From Paenibacillus_D sp047238105 (GTDB lineage: Bacteria; Bacillota; Bacilli; Paenibacillales; Paenibacillaceae), in the NCBI RefSeq assembly GCF_047238105.1, contig NZ_JBDFMD010000001.1:1860001-1924000 (forward strand): a DNA stretch of 64,000 bases, read 5' to 3'. Both the position numbers and the translations under genes were made by a program. The notes beneath the pieces were generated by a model, which worked only from the letters and a program-made list of their open reading frames with translations, ran no database searches and was not told the DNA's origin. The first letter of the stretch is position 1. Each line of letters begins with the position of its first letter. Positions 1 through 7,204 of the stretch are shown piece by piece.

Positions 1-44
1 CGGAACCAGCCCGACCAGCAATACTACGAGCAACTATATCCACT

Positions 45-470
45 TTACACCACCGCCCTTCCTCGGACGCTCACGTTGCCACCTGCGACAGCAGAAATGC
101 GAGCGCGGACCGCAGTTACCCCTGTAATATCAAATTGCCACACCTCACCACTTCCTGTCGTCTGTGTCGCCATGGAGTAATCCTGTATCTTTATTCCTTG
201 GATCGGGTACCAAGCGTTGCTTACGCTCTGAATCTCAAAAATGACCGTCCTGCTGACGGATGTACCATATACTTCAATCGTAAGTGTCTTGTATTCACCC
301 ACTGTCAAAGGTGTTCCATTACCAGCAGCTGTCGATTCGTTTTGGAGCACTACTTCAATCGGAAGTGACTCACCACCCCCTCCTACAATTGACACTGGGA
401 GTGGGCAGTCAGAAGCAACATCCATAGCACTCTGGGTGATAGTGTCCCAAAACTTGATAACGTCGTTCAT
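45..470 (-). CDS. phage virion-associated protein, hypothetical
   Basis: A 141-aa protein that I cannot assign to a named family. It has a Gly-rich turn (VGGGGESLP, about residues 29-37) followed by alternating hydrophobic/polar beta-strand-like segments (LTIEVYGTS, VWQFDITGV, ISAVAGGNVSVRG), as seen in short phage tail-tip or capsid-decoration proteins. It has no signal peptide or membrane segment. Its ATG overlaps the TGA of a leftover HeH-domain fragment just upstream (TGA at 467-469), so the original gene pair was translationally coupled. It lies downstream of the tailspike in the same transcription direction, and the late operon evidently continues beyond the left edge. A phage structural role is inferred from position. 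Confidence 0.6.
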   Translation of the reverse strand: MNDVIKFWDTITQSAMDVASDCPLPVSIVGGGGESLPIEVVLQNESTAAGNGTPLTVGEYKTLTIEVYGTSVSRTVIFEIQSVSNAWYPIQGIKIQDYSMATQTTGSGEVWQFDITGVTAVRARISAVAGGNVSVRGRAVV

Positions 471-572
471 TGAATATCACGCCCTTCATTTGGTGCGGCT
501 TGAACACCCGCTAGAATCTCGTCTTTCTTAGTCGCATCTCCCATATCGATGTTGTTATCTGCTGTGTGCCCC
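467..572 (-). pseudogene. duplicated C-terminal fragment of HeH/SAP-type phage protein
   Basis: Reading leftward, this stretch encodes a tail (ADNNIDMGDATKKDEILAG and onward) nearly identical to the C-terminus of the gene at 2581-2866 (ADNNIDPDDVTKKDEILAA). The two DNA copies, about 481-570 and 2597-2683, are clear direct repeats. The frame has a TAG four codons upstream of the similarity and no start codon, so it is not expressed alone. It probably once formed the C-terminus of the preceding gene (511-759), now read in another frame. Confidence 0.6.
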
Positions 573-759
573 TGCTACGGCCGCTCTCTTCGATGTAGAT
601 CACCGTTAATTCCATGTAGACGTCGTCGGTAAGGCCACGGCACGACTCTACCAGCGGCCAGACTTTTTCACGCTTTGCTGCCATCGAACGCTCCTCCTCA
701 TACTGGAGATACCGAAAAAATGCCCTCATCTGAAACAGTAATTCGGAATTTTGATCCAT
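511..759 (-). CDS. small phage protein, hypothetical, probably frameshifted
   Basis: An 82-aa reading frame starting inside the 3' end of the tailspike gene (62-nt overlap). The first about 60 residues (MDQNSELLFQMRAFF..., Lys/Glu-rich) look like a plausible short tail or chaperone protein. The last about 22 residues read the HeH-like repeat out of frame, so the native C-terminus was probably different. No strong ribosome binding site is visible; translation would depend on coupling to the tailspike. Function unknown. Confidence 0.35.
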   Translation of the reverse strand: MDQNSELLFQMRAFFRYLQYEEERSMAAKREKVWPLVESCRGLTDDVYMELTVIYIEESGRSRGTQQITTSIWEMRLRKTRF

Positions 760-2584
760 TTTGAGACTCTATGACTGGTCCCTTTCCAGGCGGAAAATAC
801 ACATCATCTACCGCATATGGCTTGCGATAAGGTGAGTACGGGGTTAATGCGTTGAGCGTAACGATCGGCGGAATAATGTAAATCGGCCGACCTGCATTCT
901 GTTCCGAATATATATAACGCATTTTCGTGTATCTGGCCTTATTGATCCTCTCGTAATTACCTGATAACATTCTCCATGATGGCATTGTCGTTGATGTACT
1001 TGTTCCGGCCGAGTTATAAAAATTCGTGTATGCGTGCCGCGTAAACCTCACTTGATTGTTGTCGAGGTCGCGTCCTTCGATGTCCACGCCAATACGCGAG
1101 GTGGGAGATGTTATCCCCCCAGGCATCATCGCAAATGCTCTGTAATATAAATAATCCCTGTCATATATTGCATTGCCCCCATCAGCAAAATTAAAGGATA
1201 ATTCAGGATTTTGATTTATCCCTTCATTCGGGGTGAGTAGATAGATTGGTGGATTCTGGCCGTACAGATCTACCACTTCACGCGGGACATCGAGCCCTTC
1301 GGGCAACTGATTACGATTTACCGGGGTCAATACGCACCTAGTCGTGATGATTTCACTCTGCCCAGTCAAAACCAAGTTTCCGCTTCGAATAGGATTAAAC
1401 GGAGCGCTTGTGGCCTGAGAGAACATCCGTGGATAACCTGCATCGATCCGCGCTCCTGCAACCTTAGTGCGGATTTGAATGTCATCTTCATGAATTCTGT
1501 CGAAGATTGCATCACCATCCAAAAAATCAACCTCAACAATCCGATCTCCGTTAGTTCTATAACGACCCGGACTGTACCTAAATATCCCCGCTGTGGTGTA
1601 TTGAGACAAAAATCTTACATCACGAACAATGCCTAGACGCAACGCCCGCTTTTGCTTGTCAGCTGGTGCGACCAGCTGATCGGGCATTCCGTAGAACCAA
1701 CTATCAGATGGGTCTAATGTCGACCAACTAAAACCATAAGCTTCGATTGAAGATTCCCAGCTCAGTGAATCTGGTAATAGGTCAATGGCGCACTCGCCAA
1801 TAACTTCAAACTTGATGGAGCGAAGTTGCCAAGCTTCCATCCCCTTTCTGCTGCCCACTTCACCGCGATCTAGTCGGCCATCATTAACTTGGAAAAACCC
1901 ATAAGGGCTAAACCCCATGTGCACGCGCATCATTTCCCAATTACATCCACTGTCACCCAAGAGACATCCTGCAAATGCCCCTTTAAGTGTGCCACCATGA
2001 TAATAGTAGTCGCCTGTCGGACGGGAAACGTAAATTCCGAATAGGCCACCAATGTCACATTCAAGCCACGTAATATGACCGGTGCGATTATCGGACTGGA
2101 CGCCGCATTTCAATTTACTTGTCATGACGTTGTTAAACTTTACCTGGGATCCTATTCCAATTTTGATTCCGGTCAATCCAGGCGCAAACATCTCTATCTT
2201 CCTTTGGTCAAACAAGTCTTTGTCGATGTACGTGGTGAGGTTTCGAACGTTATAGTCTACCACTCCGTGGATGGTTAGGTGCTCAACCCAGATATGCGCC
2301 CCTTTATCAAATAGAAAACAAGGCTTCCAATCGTTAGCTGTGTTGATAGGTGCGCTAAATACGATTCGTGTTCCGCGTTTACCTGAATCTATATATTTGC
2401 CTTCACCCTGGATTCGCGCTGCATTGTTAAGAATAGTGTCCGTAATTTTGTAGGTACCTGCTGGAATAATCAGTGTATGCCGCATCTGACAATCTACCAT
2501 TGCATCATGGAAGGCTTGTGTCGAGTCTAGAGTATTCGTCGGGTCAGCACCATAGTCAAGAACATTGATTCCCATCACACTCAT
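698..2584 (-). CDS. pectate-lyase-fold phage tailspike / tail fibre protein
   Basis: A 628-aa protein whose N-terminus (INVLDYGADPTNTLDSTQAF, then IPAGTYKITDTI) is the classic opening of the Pectate_lyase_3 right-handed beta-helix found in phage tailspikes and surface glycan depolymerases. The middle is rich in Gly/Asn turns and short beta strands, consistent with the solenoid. The C-terminal part (about 400-628) looks like a separate beta-sandwich or trimerisation module. In phages such proteins bind, and often cleave, host surface polysaccharide. Its ATG overlaps the upstream HeH gene's stop (2581-2584). The frame is intact, unlike its neighbours. Enzymatic activity cannot be judged from sequence alone. 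Confidence 0.75.
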   Translation of the reverse strand: MSVMGINVLDYGADPTNTLDSTQAFHDAMVDCQMRHTLIIPAGTYKITDTILNNAARIQGEGKYIDSGKRGTRIVFSAPINTANDWKPCFLFDKGAHIWVEHLTIHGVVDYNVRNLTTYIDKDLFDQRKIEMFAPGLTGIKIGIGSQVKFNNVMTSKLKCGVQSDNRTGHITWLECDIGGLFGIYVSRPTGDYYYHGGTLKGAFAGCLLGDSGCNWEMMRVHMGFSPYGFFQVNDGRLDRGEVGSRKGMEAWQLRSIKFEVIGECAIDLLPDSLSWESSIEAYGFSWSTLDPSDSWFYGMPDQLVAPADKQKRALRLGIVRDVRFLSQYTTAGIFRYSPGRYRTNGDRIVEVDFLDGDAIFDRIHEDDIQIRTKVAGARIDAGYPRMFSQATSAPFNPIRSGNLVLTGQSEIITTRCVLTPVNRNQLPEGLDVPREVVDLYGQNPPIYLLTPNEGINQNPELSFNFADGGNAIYDRDYLYYRAFAMMPGGITSPTSRIGVDIEGRDLDNNQVRFTRHAYTNFYNSAGTSTSTTMPSWRMLSGNYERINKARYTKMRYIYSEQNAGRPIYIIPPIVTLNALTPYSPYRKPYAVDDVYFPPGKGPVIESQNGSKFRITVSDEGIFSVSPV

Positions 2585-2866
2585 TGTTTACCACTCCCTT
2601 CATTTGATGCGGCCTTGATAGCCGCTAGAATCTCGTCTTTCTTCGTGACGTCGTCAGGATCGATGTTATTATCTGCTGCGTACTTCCTAAGCTCTGGCAA
2701 CGTCATCTCGTCGACCGTCTTCGGCTCGAGTGGCTCCGGGGGCGCTGGTGGCTCGTAATTCCGATCAATCAGCGTGTCAACGGACAAAGCCGTCATACTC
2801 CAATTGCTCGATCTCGACGACATCACCCGACCGGTAACACTGCTTACCGTATTTGACGTTCTTCAT
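2581..2866 (-). pseudogene. phage HeH/LEM-like domain protein, frameshifted
   Basis: Two reading frames together make one sensible phage protein. The first half starts at ATG 2866 behind an AAGGTAAGG-like ribosome site and reads MKNVKYGKQCYRSGDVVEIE... until a TGA near 2790. The second half is in the neighbouring frame (DTLIDRNYEPPAPPEPLEPK, then the helix-extended-helix motif TVDEMTLPELRKYAADNNID..KKDEILAAI). A single-base indel around 2785-2795 separates them. HeH/SAP-like domains of this form are common in small proteins near phage tail genes. The C-terminal segment is duplicated at 467-572. Confidence 0.65.
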
Positions 2867-2904
2867 GACCTTACCTTTCGTTTTTCGCTCAATTGCTTTC
2901 TCCT

Positions 2905-3304
2905 TTAGGGCCCGAGACCCCTTATGCTACGCCACTTTGGGGATAAATACATTGTCAATGGTCGCGAACGAAGGCAGGATAAAGATACGATAGTCTCCAC
3001 GTTGACCGGGTGCGGCTCCTTGATGGCTGTGAGGGCTACGCCCGTGTTCAAGATTTCCACTTGTGCAGCAGTGGCTCCGCTCATCAAGTCAGCTTCTTCC
3101 GGCGTCGTACCGTACCAGGTGCTGCCTAGGTTTCCGTCTGGAATTAATGTAGAGTATCGCTCTGGGTAGAATAGGTGTGTGCTGCCGTCCTGCAGTTGGT
3201 ATCGCTTGATGCAAACGGACATAGGCAGGCCCAAGTTTGGTTTGAAGGTACTGGCTCAGCATGGCGTCGGTCATGATCACGCTCTGGCCTCCAAGAGGAT
3301 TCAT
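2905..3304 (-). pseudogene. phage tail-region protein, frameshifted
   Basis: The N-terminal frame starts at ATG 3304, directly at the stop of the preceding fragment (ATGA overlap), and reads MNPLGGQSVIMTDAMLSQYL... It continues sensibly only in another frame after about 3235 (YQLQDGSTHLFYPERYSTLI...TPEEADLMSGATAAQVEILN). The break falls around 3225-3240. I do not recognise a named family; position and size suggest a minor tail or baseplate protein. Together with the neighbouring frameshifts it shows that this part of the prophage is no longer functional. Confidence 0.5.
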
Positions 3305-3465
3305 GTCCTATCGAATCTACGGATGAGCCTGTGAACGACATCATTGCCCGTGTGGGTTTGATTCCCTGTGTCTTGATTCACGTGCTCCACCCAAGTCTTT
3401 CCGCTCTTCCAATTACTTAGGTTGAAGTGGACACCCCGTCTCTTTAGATTCCTGATACGGCGTCA
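3301..3465 (-). pseudogene. phage gene fragment lacking a start
   Basis: The minus strand encodes NLKRRGVHFNLSNWKSGKTW and continues to a stop at 3301-3303 that overlaps the next gene's ATG. Upstream in this frame is a TGA with no start codon between, so only the 3' part of a gene survives. Family not recognised. It marks the edge of a deletion: lysogeny-promoter DNA follows immediately, where early and structural genes would be expected. Confidence 0.45.
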
Positions 3466-3533
3466 CATTCGCTTTATTAAGTAGCTTTTGGAACTTTTTT
3501 TATAATTTCTTCACCTCTTTCCTGTGAAAATAG

Positions 3534-3563
3534 TTGACTACTAACTAAGCTTTCTTATACAAT
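3534..3563 (+). promoter_or_regulatory. promoter of the prophage repressor
   Basis: TTGACT (3534-3539) and TACAAT (3558-3563) with an 18-nt spacer, reading toward the XRE gene at 3728. A CTAAGCT motif (3545-3551) lies inside the spacer, as expected for autoregulation. Confidence 0.5.
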
Positions 3564-3682
3564 AAATAGTGAGACCTAAGTTACAAAAGAAACCTTAGCT
3601 ATTCATTGTTTAGCTCAGTTATCTAAGCTATGTCTGTCATATTAGCATAGCTTTATGAGTCAGTCAACAACATTTAGCTTAG
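3545..3682. repeat. cluster of CTAAGCT-type putative operators
   Basis: Within about 140 bp the heptamer CTAAGCT, or a one-base variant, occurs repeatedly in both orientations: 3545-3551, 3576-3582 (CTAAGTT), 3594-3600 (CTTAGCT), about 3612-3618, 3623-3629 and 3675-3682. Several pair as inverted repeats, for example TAGCT and AGCTA at 3611-3630. The cluster covers both divergent promoters, the layout of a temperate-phage operator region bound by the adjacent XRE repressor. Confidence 0.55.
3639..3667 (-). promoter_or_regulatory. divergent early (PR-like) prophage promoter
   Basis: On the minus strand TTGACT (plus 3662-3667), a 17-nt spacer and TAATAT (plus 3639-3644) form a near-consensus sigma-A promoter pointing away from the repressor. 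In an intact phage it would drive the early genes, but here it points into decayed tail-gene fragments. Confidence 0.6.
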
Positions 3683-3727
3683 TTTTCTGACTTTATTTTT
3701 TCGGCTGAGAAAAGGTGGAGGAAAGCT

Positions 3728-4159
3728 ATGTATCAGATATTTGAAAGATTGTTGGAAGAACGTGAGATTACAGCTTACCGTGTTGCGAAAGAAACAGGAG
3801 TTACAACTGCTACTTTAACGAGTTGGAAGCAAGGAAAATACACGCCTAAGCAGGAGAAGCTCCAAAAGATAGCAGATTTTTTTGGAGTAACCGTTGACTT
3901 CCTGCTAGGCGTTTCAAAACAAGAAGCACCGAAAAAAGCCGAGCCGCACTATGCTCTTAATGAAAAAGATGAAAAGGACATTGCCAAGAAACTCGAAGAA
4001 ATGATGAATGATCTCAACTCTGGATCTGCACTCGCTTTTATGGGCGAGCCAATGGATGAAGAGGATCGGGAGTTACTTCGCATATCACTAGAAAATACGA
4101 TCCGGCTGTCTAAAGAAATGGCTAAGAAGAAATTCACACCGAAAAAATATAGGGGATAA
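3728..4159 (+). CDS. XRE-family prophage repressor (CI-like)
   Basis: A 143-aa DNA-binding protein with an N-terminal Cro/CI helix-turn-helix (about residues 7-60: AYRVAKETGVTTATLTSWKQ, then TPKQEKLQKIADFFGVTVDFLLG), the usual XRE layout ending in a VDFLLG-type motif. The C-terminal half is charged and helical (EMMNDLNSG..., then RISLENTIRLSKEMAKKK), and no LexA-like Ser/Lys protease motif is visible, so release from repression probably relies on the adjacent ImmA-like peptidase. A GGTGGAGGAAAG ribosome site precedes the ATG. It is 18 nt from the next gene and transcribed with it. Upstream operators and divergent promoters support a lysogeny-maintenance role. Confidence 0.85.
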   Translation: MYQIFERLLEEREITAYRVAKETGVTTATLTSWKQGKYTPKQEKLQKIADFFGVTVDFLLGVSKQEAPKKAEPHYALNEKDEKDIAKKLEEMMNDLNSGSALAFMGEPMDEEDRELLRISLENTIRLSKEMAKKKFTPKKYRG

Positions 4160-4177
4160 CCTGCCGGGGGTTATAGA

Positions 4178-4588
4178 ATGGAACGACAACTGGTCAAAGA
4201 CCTAATTCAAACCCACGGAACCAATAGCCCGTTGAAAATTGCATCCGAGAGAAACGTTATGGTTCTGTTTGCCGACCTGGGAAAAGACGTTTGGGGGTAT
4301 TACACTTGCATCAACCGAATCCCTTGCATTCACATCAACAATCGGTCTGGTGATTTTGCCCAGCTATTCACTGCCGGCCATGAACTGGCTCACCATCTAT
4401 TGCATCGGGGGATTAGCACCCCTTTCTTAAAAAAAAATACTCTTTTTGTGGTGGACAAGTTAGAACGTCAAGCAAACACTTTCGCCCTGCATTTATTGAT
4501 TGGAGATGAGAATCCAGCTCAGGGCGAATCCCGTCAGCACTTCCTGTTACGCTGTGGGATTCCAGATGTATTTCATGTTTTCTATTAA
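4178..4588 (+). CDS. ImmA/IrrE-family metallopeptidase
   Basis: A 136-aa protein with the zinc-protease motif HELAHH (in AGHELAHHLLHRG, about residues 68-80) and a downstream ERQANTFALHLLI helix that usually provides the third metal ligand. ImmA proteins of Bacillus mobile elements cleave the neighbouring XRE repressor; IrrE relatives act in radiation response. Its place directly behind the repressor argues for the ImmA role. It is slightly short at the C-terminus compared with many family members but keeps the catalytic core, and may still be active even though the rest of the prophage is decayed. Confidence 0.85.
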   Translation: MERQLVKDLIQTHGTNSPLKIASERNVMVLFADLGKDVWGYYTCINRIPCIHINNRSGDFAQLFTAGHELAHHLLHRGISTPFLKKNTLFVVDKLERQANTFALHLLIGDENPAQGESRQHFLLRCGIPDVFHVFY

Positions 4589-4632
4589 TACTTAGCGCTT
4601 TCCCGCTACAAGACGCTTCCGAAAAAGAACAT

Positions 4633-4911
4633 ATGTTTGACTTAAGTAATATTATATTAATATTCAGCATTGAAAAACAAGGAGAGGATAAATGGCGGTT
4701 GACCGTTAATCTCGGCTTAACGCTGACCTCCCAACGATGGCAAGACTGGTGTAAAAGCCAACACTCTACTTCTCAAGTTACCCGGGACACCTATCTATGC
4801 CCATGTGACCAAGAAGCTCAGCCGCCAATCGACCTCCCTCCTCGATGTATTCGATTCAAAATCTCGTCCCCAATTCGCTCCCAAAAAAATGGAAGTGGAG
4901 CGCGATAACTG
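4633..4911 (+). pseudogene. tyrosine integrase remnant (core deleted)
   Basis: Two frames each match one end of a phage tyrosine recombinase. The first (EKQGEDKWRLTVNLGL) resembles the N-terminal AP2-like arm-binding domain. The second, in another frame, reads IYAHVTKKLSRQSTSLLDVF and ends at TGA 4909-4911, matching the C-terminus that begins at the catalytic tyrosine (usual form TYSHVTKK). The core-binding domain and most of the catalytic domain, normally about 250 residues, are absent. This is an internally deleted, inactive integrase at the expected place next to the attachment site. Confidence 0.7.
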
Positions 4912-4981
4912 AGACGCTTCATTTCTAACCCCCCAAAAATAAAACCCCTTATGTATCAAGGGATTGAAGACTTTTATGAAG

Positions 4982-5015
4982 TGCCGAGGACGGGGGTCGA
5001 ACCCGTACGATGGCC
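4982..5015 (-). other. tRNA 3' fragment, probable prophage attachment-site scar
   Basis: The minus strand reads a perfect T-arm (ACGGG, loop TTCGACC, CCCGT) followed by an acceptor 3' strand CCTCGGC and discriminator A; no CCA is encoded. Neither a matching 5' acceptor (GCCGAGG) nor a full anticodon arm follows, so this is only the 3' part of a tRNA gene. Its place 70 nt past the integrase remnant is typical of attR/attL produced by integration into a tRNA. A GCCGAGG-type acceptor is common in tRNA-Leu, but the isotype is not resolved. Confidence 0.6.
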
Positions 5016-5133
5016 ACCCACAGGGTTAACCATGGGGGTATTGTATCGTGTTTTAATATTCCTTGCTCTTTACAATCAAGGATTTGTTATTATAAATCAG
5101 ATCCCAATTCGGTATTAATCCATTTAAGTGCGT

Positions 5134-5300
5134 GTTAAAAATGGTCGGTGTTCAGCACCGAGAAGGTTGGAGGCAGGAGAAAATGAGGAGCGGAGTGTAC
5201 GCGAACCTACGTGAGCACCGGAAGTTTCGACTGAATTCAAGATTCGATGTCGAATCCACTTCTCTGAATCACTTCGTGATGGGCGGCAGACTTTTTGAAC
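5134..5300 (+). repeat. structured intergenic repeat element (full copy)
   Basis: A roughly 167-nt element with complementary ends (GTTAAAAATGGTC at 5134-5146 and GACTTTTTGAAC at 5289-5300) and three internal hairpins: CGGTG/CACCG (5146-5160), GAAGtTTCGAC pairing with GTCGAA..CTTC (5221-5262), and ATCAC-TTC-GTGAT (5268-5280). A second, partial occurrence lies at 59788-59874. I recall similar sequences between genes in Paenibacillus genomes, but this is memory only. It could be a MITE-like element or a structured RNA; no convincing protein is encoded. Confidence 0.55.
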
Positions 5301-5392
5301 AACCTCTTTAAGAATCCAAAAGCAAACAGTTGTGTACTCTTCACCCATCACTCCGTGATAAGAATTTAAGTGCAAATGCACATATAATTCAC

Positions 5393-5611
5393 TCAAAATT
5401 GGAGTAATATAGATAACCTGTTTGTAACAGAGGCACTTTTGCCTTTATCTCCCGGCCGGAGAGCGGCGAGGGGTTCCCGCGAGAGGCTGGCGAGCAGCCG
5501 CGAACAGGAGAGCCTCCCCCAGCCGTCCTCCCGGCCCTTCCCTTCAAGTTGGTGTTCTAACCGGCGCAAATAATCAGCCACGATTGAAATAAGCTCTTGT
5601 ATGCACTTCAA
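5393..5611 (-). CDS. doubtful 72-aa ORF downstream of tsaD
   Basis: A TTG-initiated frame whose first 22 residues (MKCIQELISIVADYLRRLEH) look protein-like, followed by a GC-rich low-complexity middle (GREDGWGRL...SREPLAALRPGDKG). No good ribosome binding site is visible. The stretch between the repeat element and tsaD contains no other candidate gene. It may be the remains of a gene or chance; I give it low weight. Confidence 0.2.
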   Translation of the reverse strand: MKCIQELISIVADYLRRLEHQLEGKGREDGWGRLSCSRLLASLSREPLAALRPGDKGKSASVTNRLSILLQF

Positions 5612-5621
5612 AAGTTAAGTC

Positions 5622-6695
5622 TTAACTCTCCCTATGCCTGCTGACCGACCAGTCCTCGAGCGACAGGCCCGGGTCGCCCTTCATGTCCAGCTCGGTGAAC
5701 TGGCCCCGCTGCCACTTGAGATGGGCGGCGGCGGCGATCATCGCGGCATTGTCGGAGCAGAGCGACAGCGGCGGTACGAGCAGCGGGATGCCCTCGGCGT
5801 CGCAACGCTCGGCCAACGCTTGGCGCAGGCCGCTGTTGGCAGCGACACCGCCGCACAGCAGCAGCTGCCGGACACCGGCGGACCGGGCCGCACGGATCGC
5901 CTTCTCGGTGAGCACCTCGATCACCGACTCCTGGAAGCCCCGCGCGAGCGCAGGCTCATCCAGCGTCAGCCCCTTCATCCCATGCTGATTGATGACCGCC
6001 AGCACCGCAGACTTCAGACCGCTGAAGCTAAAGTCGTACGAGTCCGACTCCAGCCACGACCTCGGCAGCGGCGTCGCGCGGTCTGCCTGCTGTGCCAGCC
6101 GGTCGATATGCGGGCCGCCGGGATAAGACAGCTTTAGCGAGCGTGCCACCTTGTCGTAGGCCTCGCCGACCGCATCGTCACGCGTCCGGCCGATGATGCG
6201 GAACTCGCCCTCCCGCTCCAACAGCACCAGCTCGGTATGCCCGCCGGAGGCAACCAGCGCCAGCAGCGGATATTCCAGTTCATGCACGAGCGCATTGGCA
6301 TAGATATGACCGGCGATATGATGAGTGCCGATCAGGGGCACGCTAAGTGCCATCGCCAGACTCTTGGCGGCGACGATGCCGACGAGCAGAGCCCCGACGA
6401 GCCCCGGCCCTTGCGTGACGGCCACTGCGGAGATATCCCGCAAGCTGATGCCCGCCTTACGCACAGCCTGCTCCGTGATCCTTGTGATCGACTCGACATG
6501 CTGGCGGGAAGCGATCTCCGGCACCACGCCGCCGAACTGCTGATGCGTGGCGATCTGGCTGGAGACGATATTGGACAGCACCTCCCGCCCTCCGCGCACG
6601 ATGGCTGCGGACGTCTCATCGCAGCTCGTCTCGATCGCCAGGATCAGCTCCTCTGTTCCCTGCTCTGCCCTTGTTGTGATCATCTCTGTCGTCAT
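5622..6695 (-). CDS. tsaD: tRNA N6-threonylcarbamoyladenosine transferase TsaD
   Basis: A 357-aa cytosolic protein (usual length about 340) that transfers the threonylcarbamoyl group from TC-AMP to A37 of ANN-decoding tRNAs, working with TsaB and TsaE. Diagnostic features are the ILAIETSCDETSAAIV opening, the metal-binding HHIAGHIYA motif (HxxxH), and SFSGLKSAV and GGVAAN of the ASKHA/Kae1 fold. It is the last gene of thiL-tsaE-tsaB-rimI-tsaD; its ATG overlaps the rimI stop (ATGA, 6692-6695), with an AGGAGAG site upstream. An N-terminal extension of about 15 residues (MTTEMITTRAEQGTE) precedes the conserved core, and an internal start is possible. Confidence 0.97.
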   Translation of the reverse strand: MTTEMITTRAEQGTEELILAIETSCDETSAAIVRGGREVLSNIVSSQIATHQQFGGVVPEIASRQHVESITRITEQAVRKAGISLRDISAVAVTQGPGLVGALLVGIVAAKSLAMALSVPLIGTHHIAGHIYANALVHELEYPLLALVASGGHTELVLLEREGEFRIIGRTRDDAVGEAYDKVARSLKLSYPGGPHIDRLAQQADRATPLPRSWLESDSYDFSFSGLKSAVLAVINQHGMKGLTLDEPALARGFQESVIEVLTEKAIRAARSAGVRQLLLCGGVAANSGLRQALAERCDAEGIPLLVPPLSLCSDNAAMIAAAAHLKWQRGQFTELDMKGDPGLSLEDWSVSRHRES

Positions 6696-7204
6696 GCCCT
6701 CTCACCCGCTCTCCTCTGATCCAGCTCAGCCCACATGATGAGGGCGTCTTCGTTGTTGTCGGAATAATAGCCCGGTCGCAGACCCGACGGTACGAATCCG
6801 AGCTTGCGGTACAGGCGCTGCGCGACCTCATTGCTGACCCTCACCTCCAGCGTCATCCGGTTCATGCCGAAGAACAGCGCCGTCCGCTGCAGCTCCAGCA
6901 GCAGCCGCTCCCCGAGTCCCTGACCGCGATAATCCTCACGGACTGCAATGTTGGTGATATGAGCTTCATCCATGATCGTCCACATGCCCCCGTACCCGAT
7001 GACTTCTCCATCCAGGATCATCACCATATACCGGGCAAAGTGGTTGTTGGTCAGCTCGTTGATGAAAGCCTCCGCTGTCCACGGGCTCGTAAATGCCTCC
7101 TGCTCGATCTGACAGATCGCGGGCACATCCTCCACCCGCATCATCCGAAACACAAGCGCATCCTGCAGGTCACGGCCCGTGCCCGCTCCCTTGCTCCCCG
7201 CCAT
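6692..7204 (-). CDS. rimI: ribosomal protein S18-alanine N-acetyltransferase RimI
   Basis: A 170-aa GNAT-fold acetyltransferase. The acetyl-CoA pyrophosphate loop appears as VREDYRGQGLGERLL (R/Q-x-x-G-x-G/A), followed by LEVRVSNEVAQRLYRKLGF, a typical RimI C-terminal signature. In bacteria RimI acetylates the N-terminal alanine of ribosomal protein S18. It lies between tsaB and tsaD with overlapping start and stop codons on both sides, a conserved arrangement in Firmicutes. An extension of about 19 residues (MAGSKGAGTGRDLQDALVF) precedes the domain and may not be conserved. Function by family membership is firm; substrate is assumed. Confidence 0.95.
   Translation of the reverse strand: MAGSKGAGTGRDLQDALVFRMMRVEDVPAICQIEQEAFTSPWTAEAFINELTNNHFARYMVMILDGEVIGYGGMWTIMDEAHITNIAVREDYRGQGLGERLLLELQRTALFFGMNRMTLEVRVSNEVAQRLYRKLGFVPSGLRPGYYSDNNEDALIMWAELDQRRAGERA

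Noticed and set aside
4982..5070. Complete tRNA gene
   Set aside because: Only the T-arm and acceptor 3' strand are present; no matching 5' acceptor strand or D-arm lies at the proper distance.
5632..6138. Several 70-170-codon frames opposite tsaD, rimI and tsaB
   Set aside because: Arg/Pro/Ala-rich shadows with no ribosome sites, wholly within well-identified genes.
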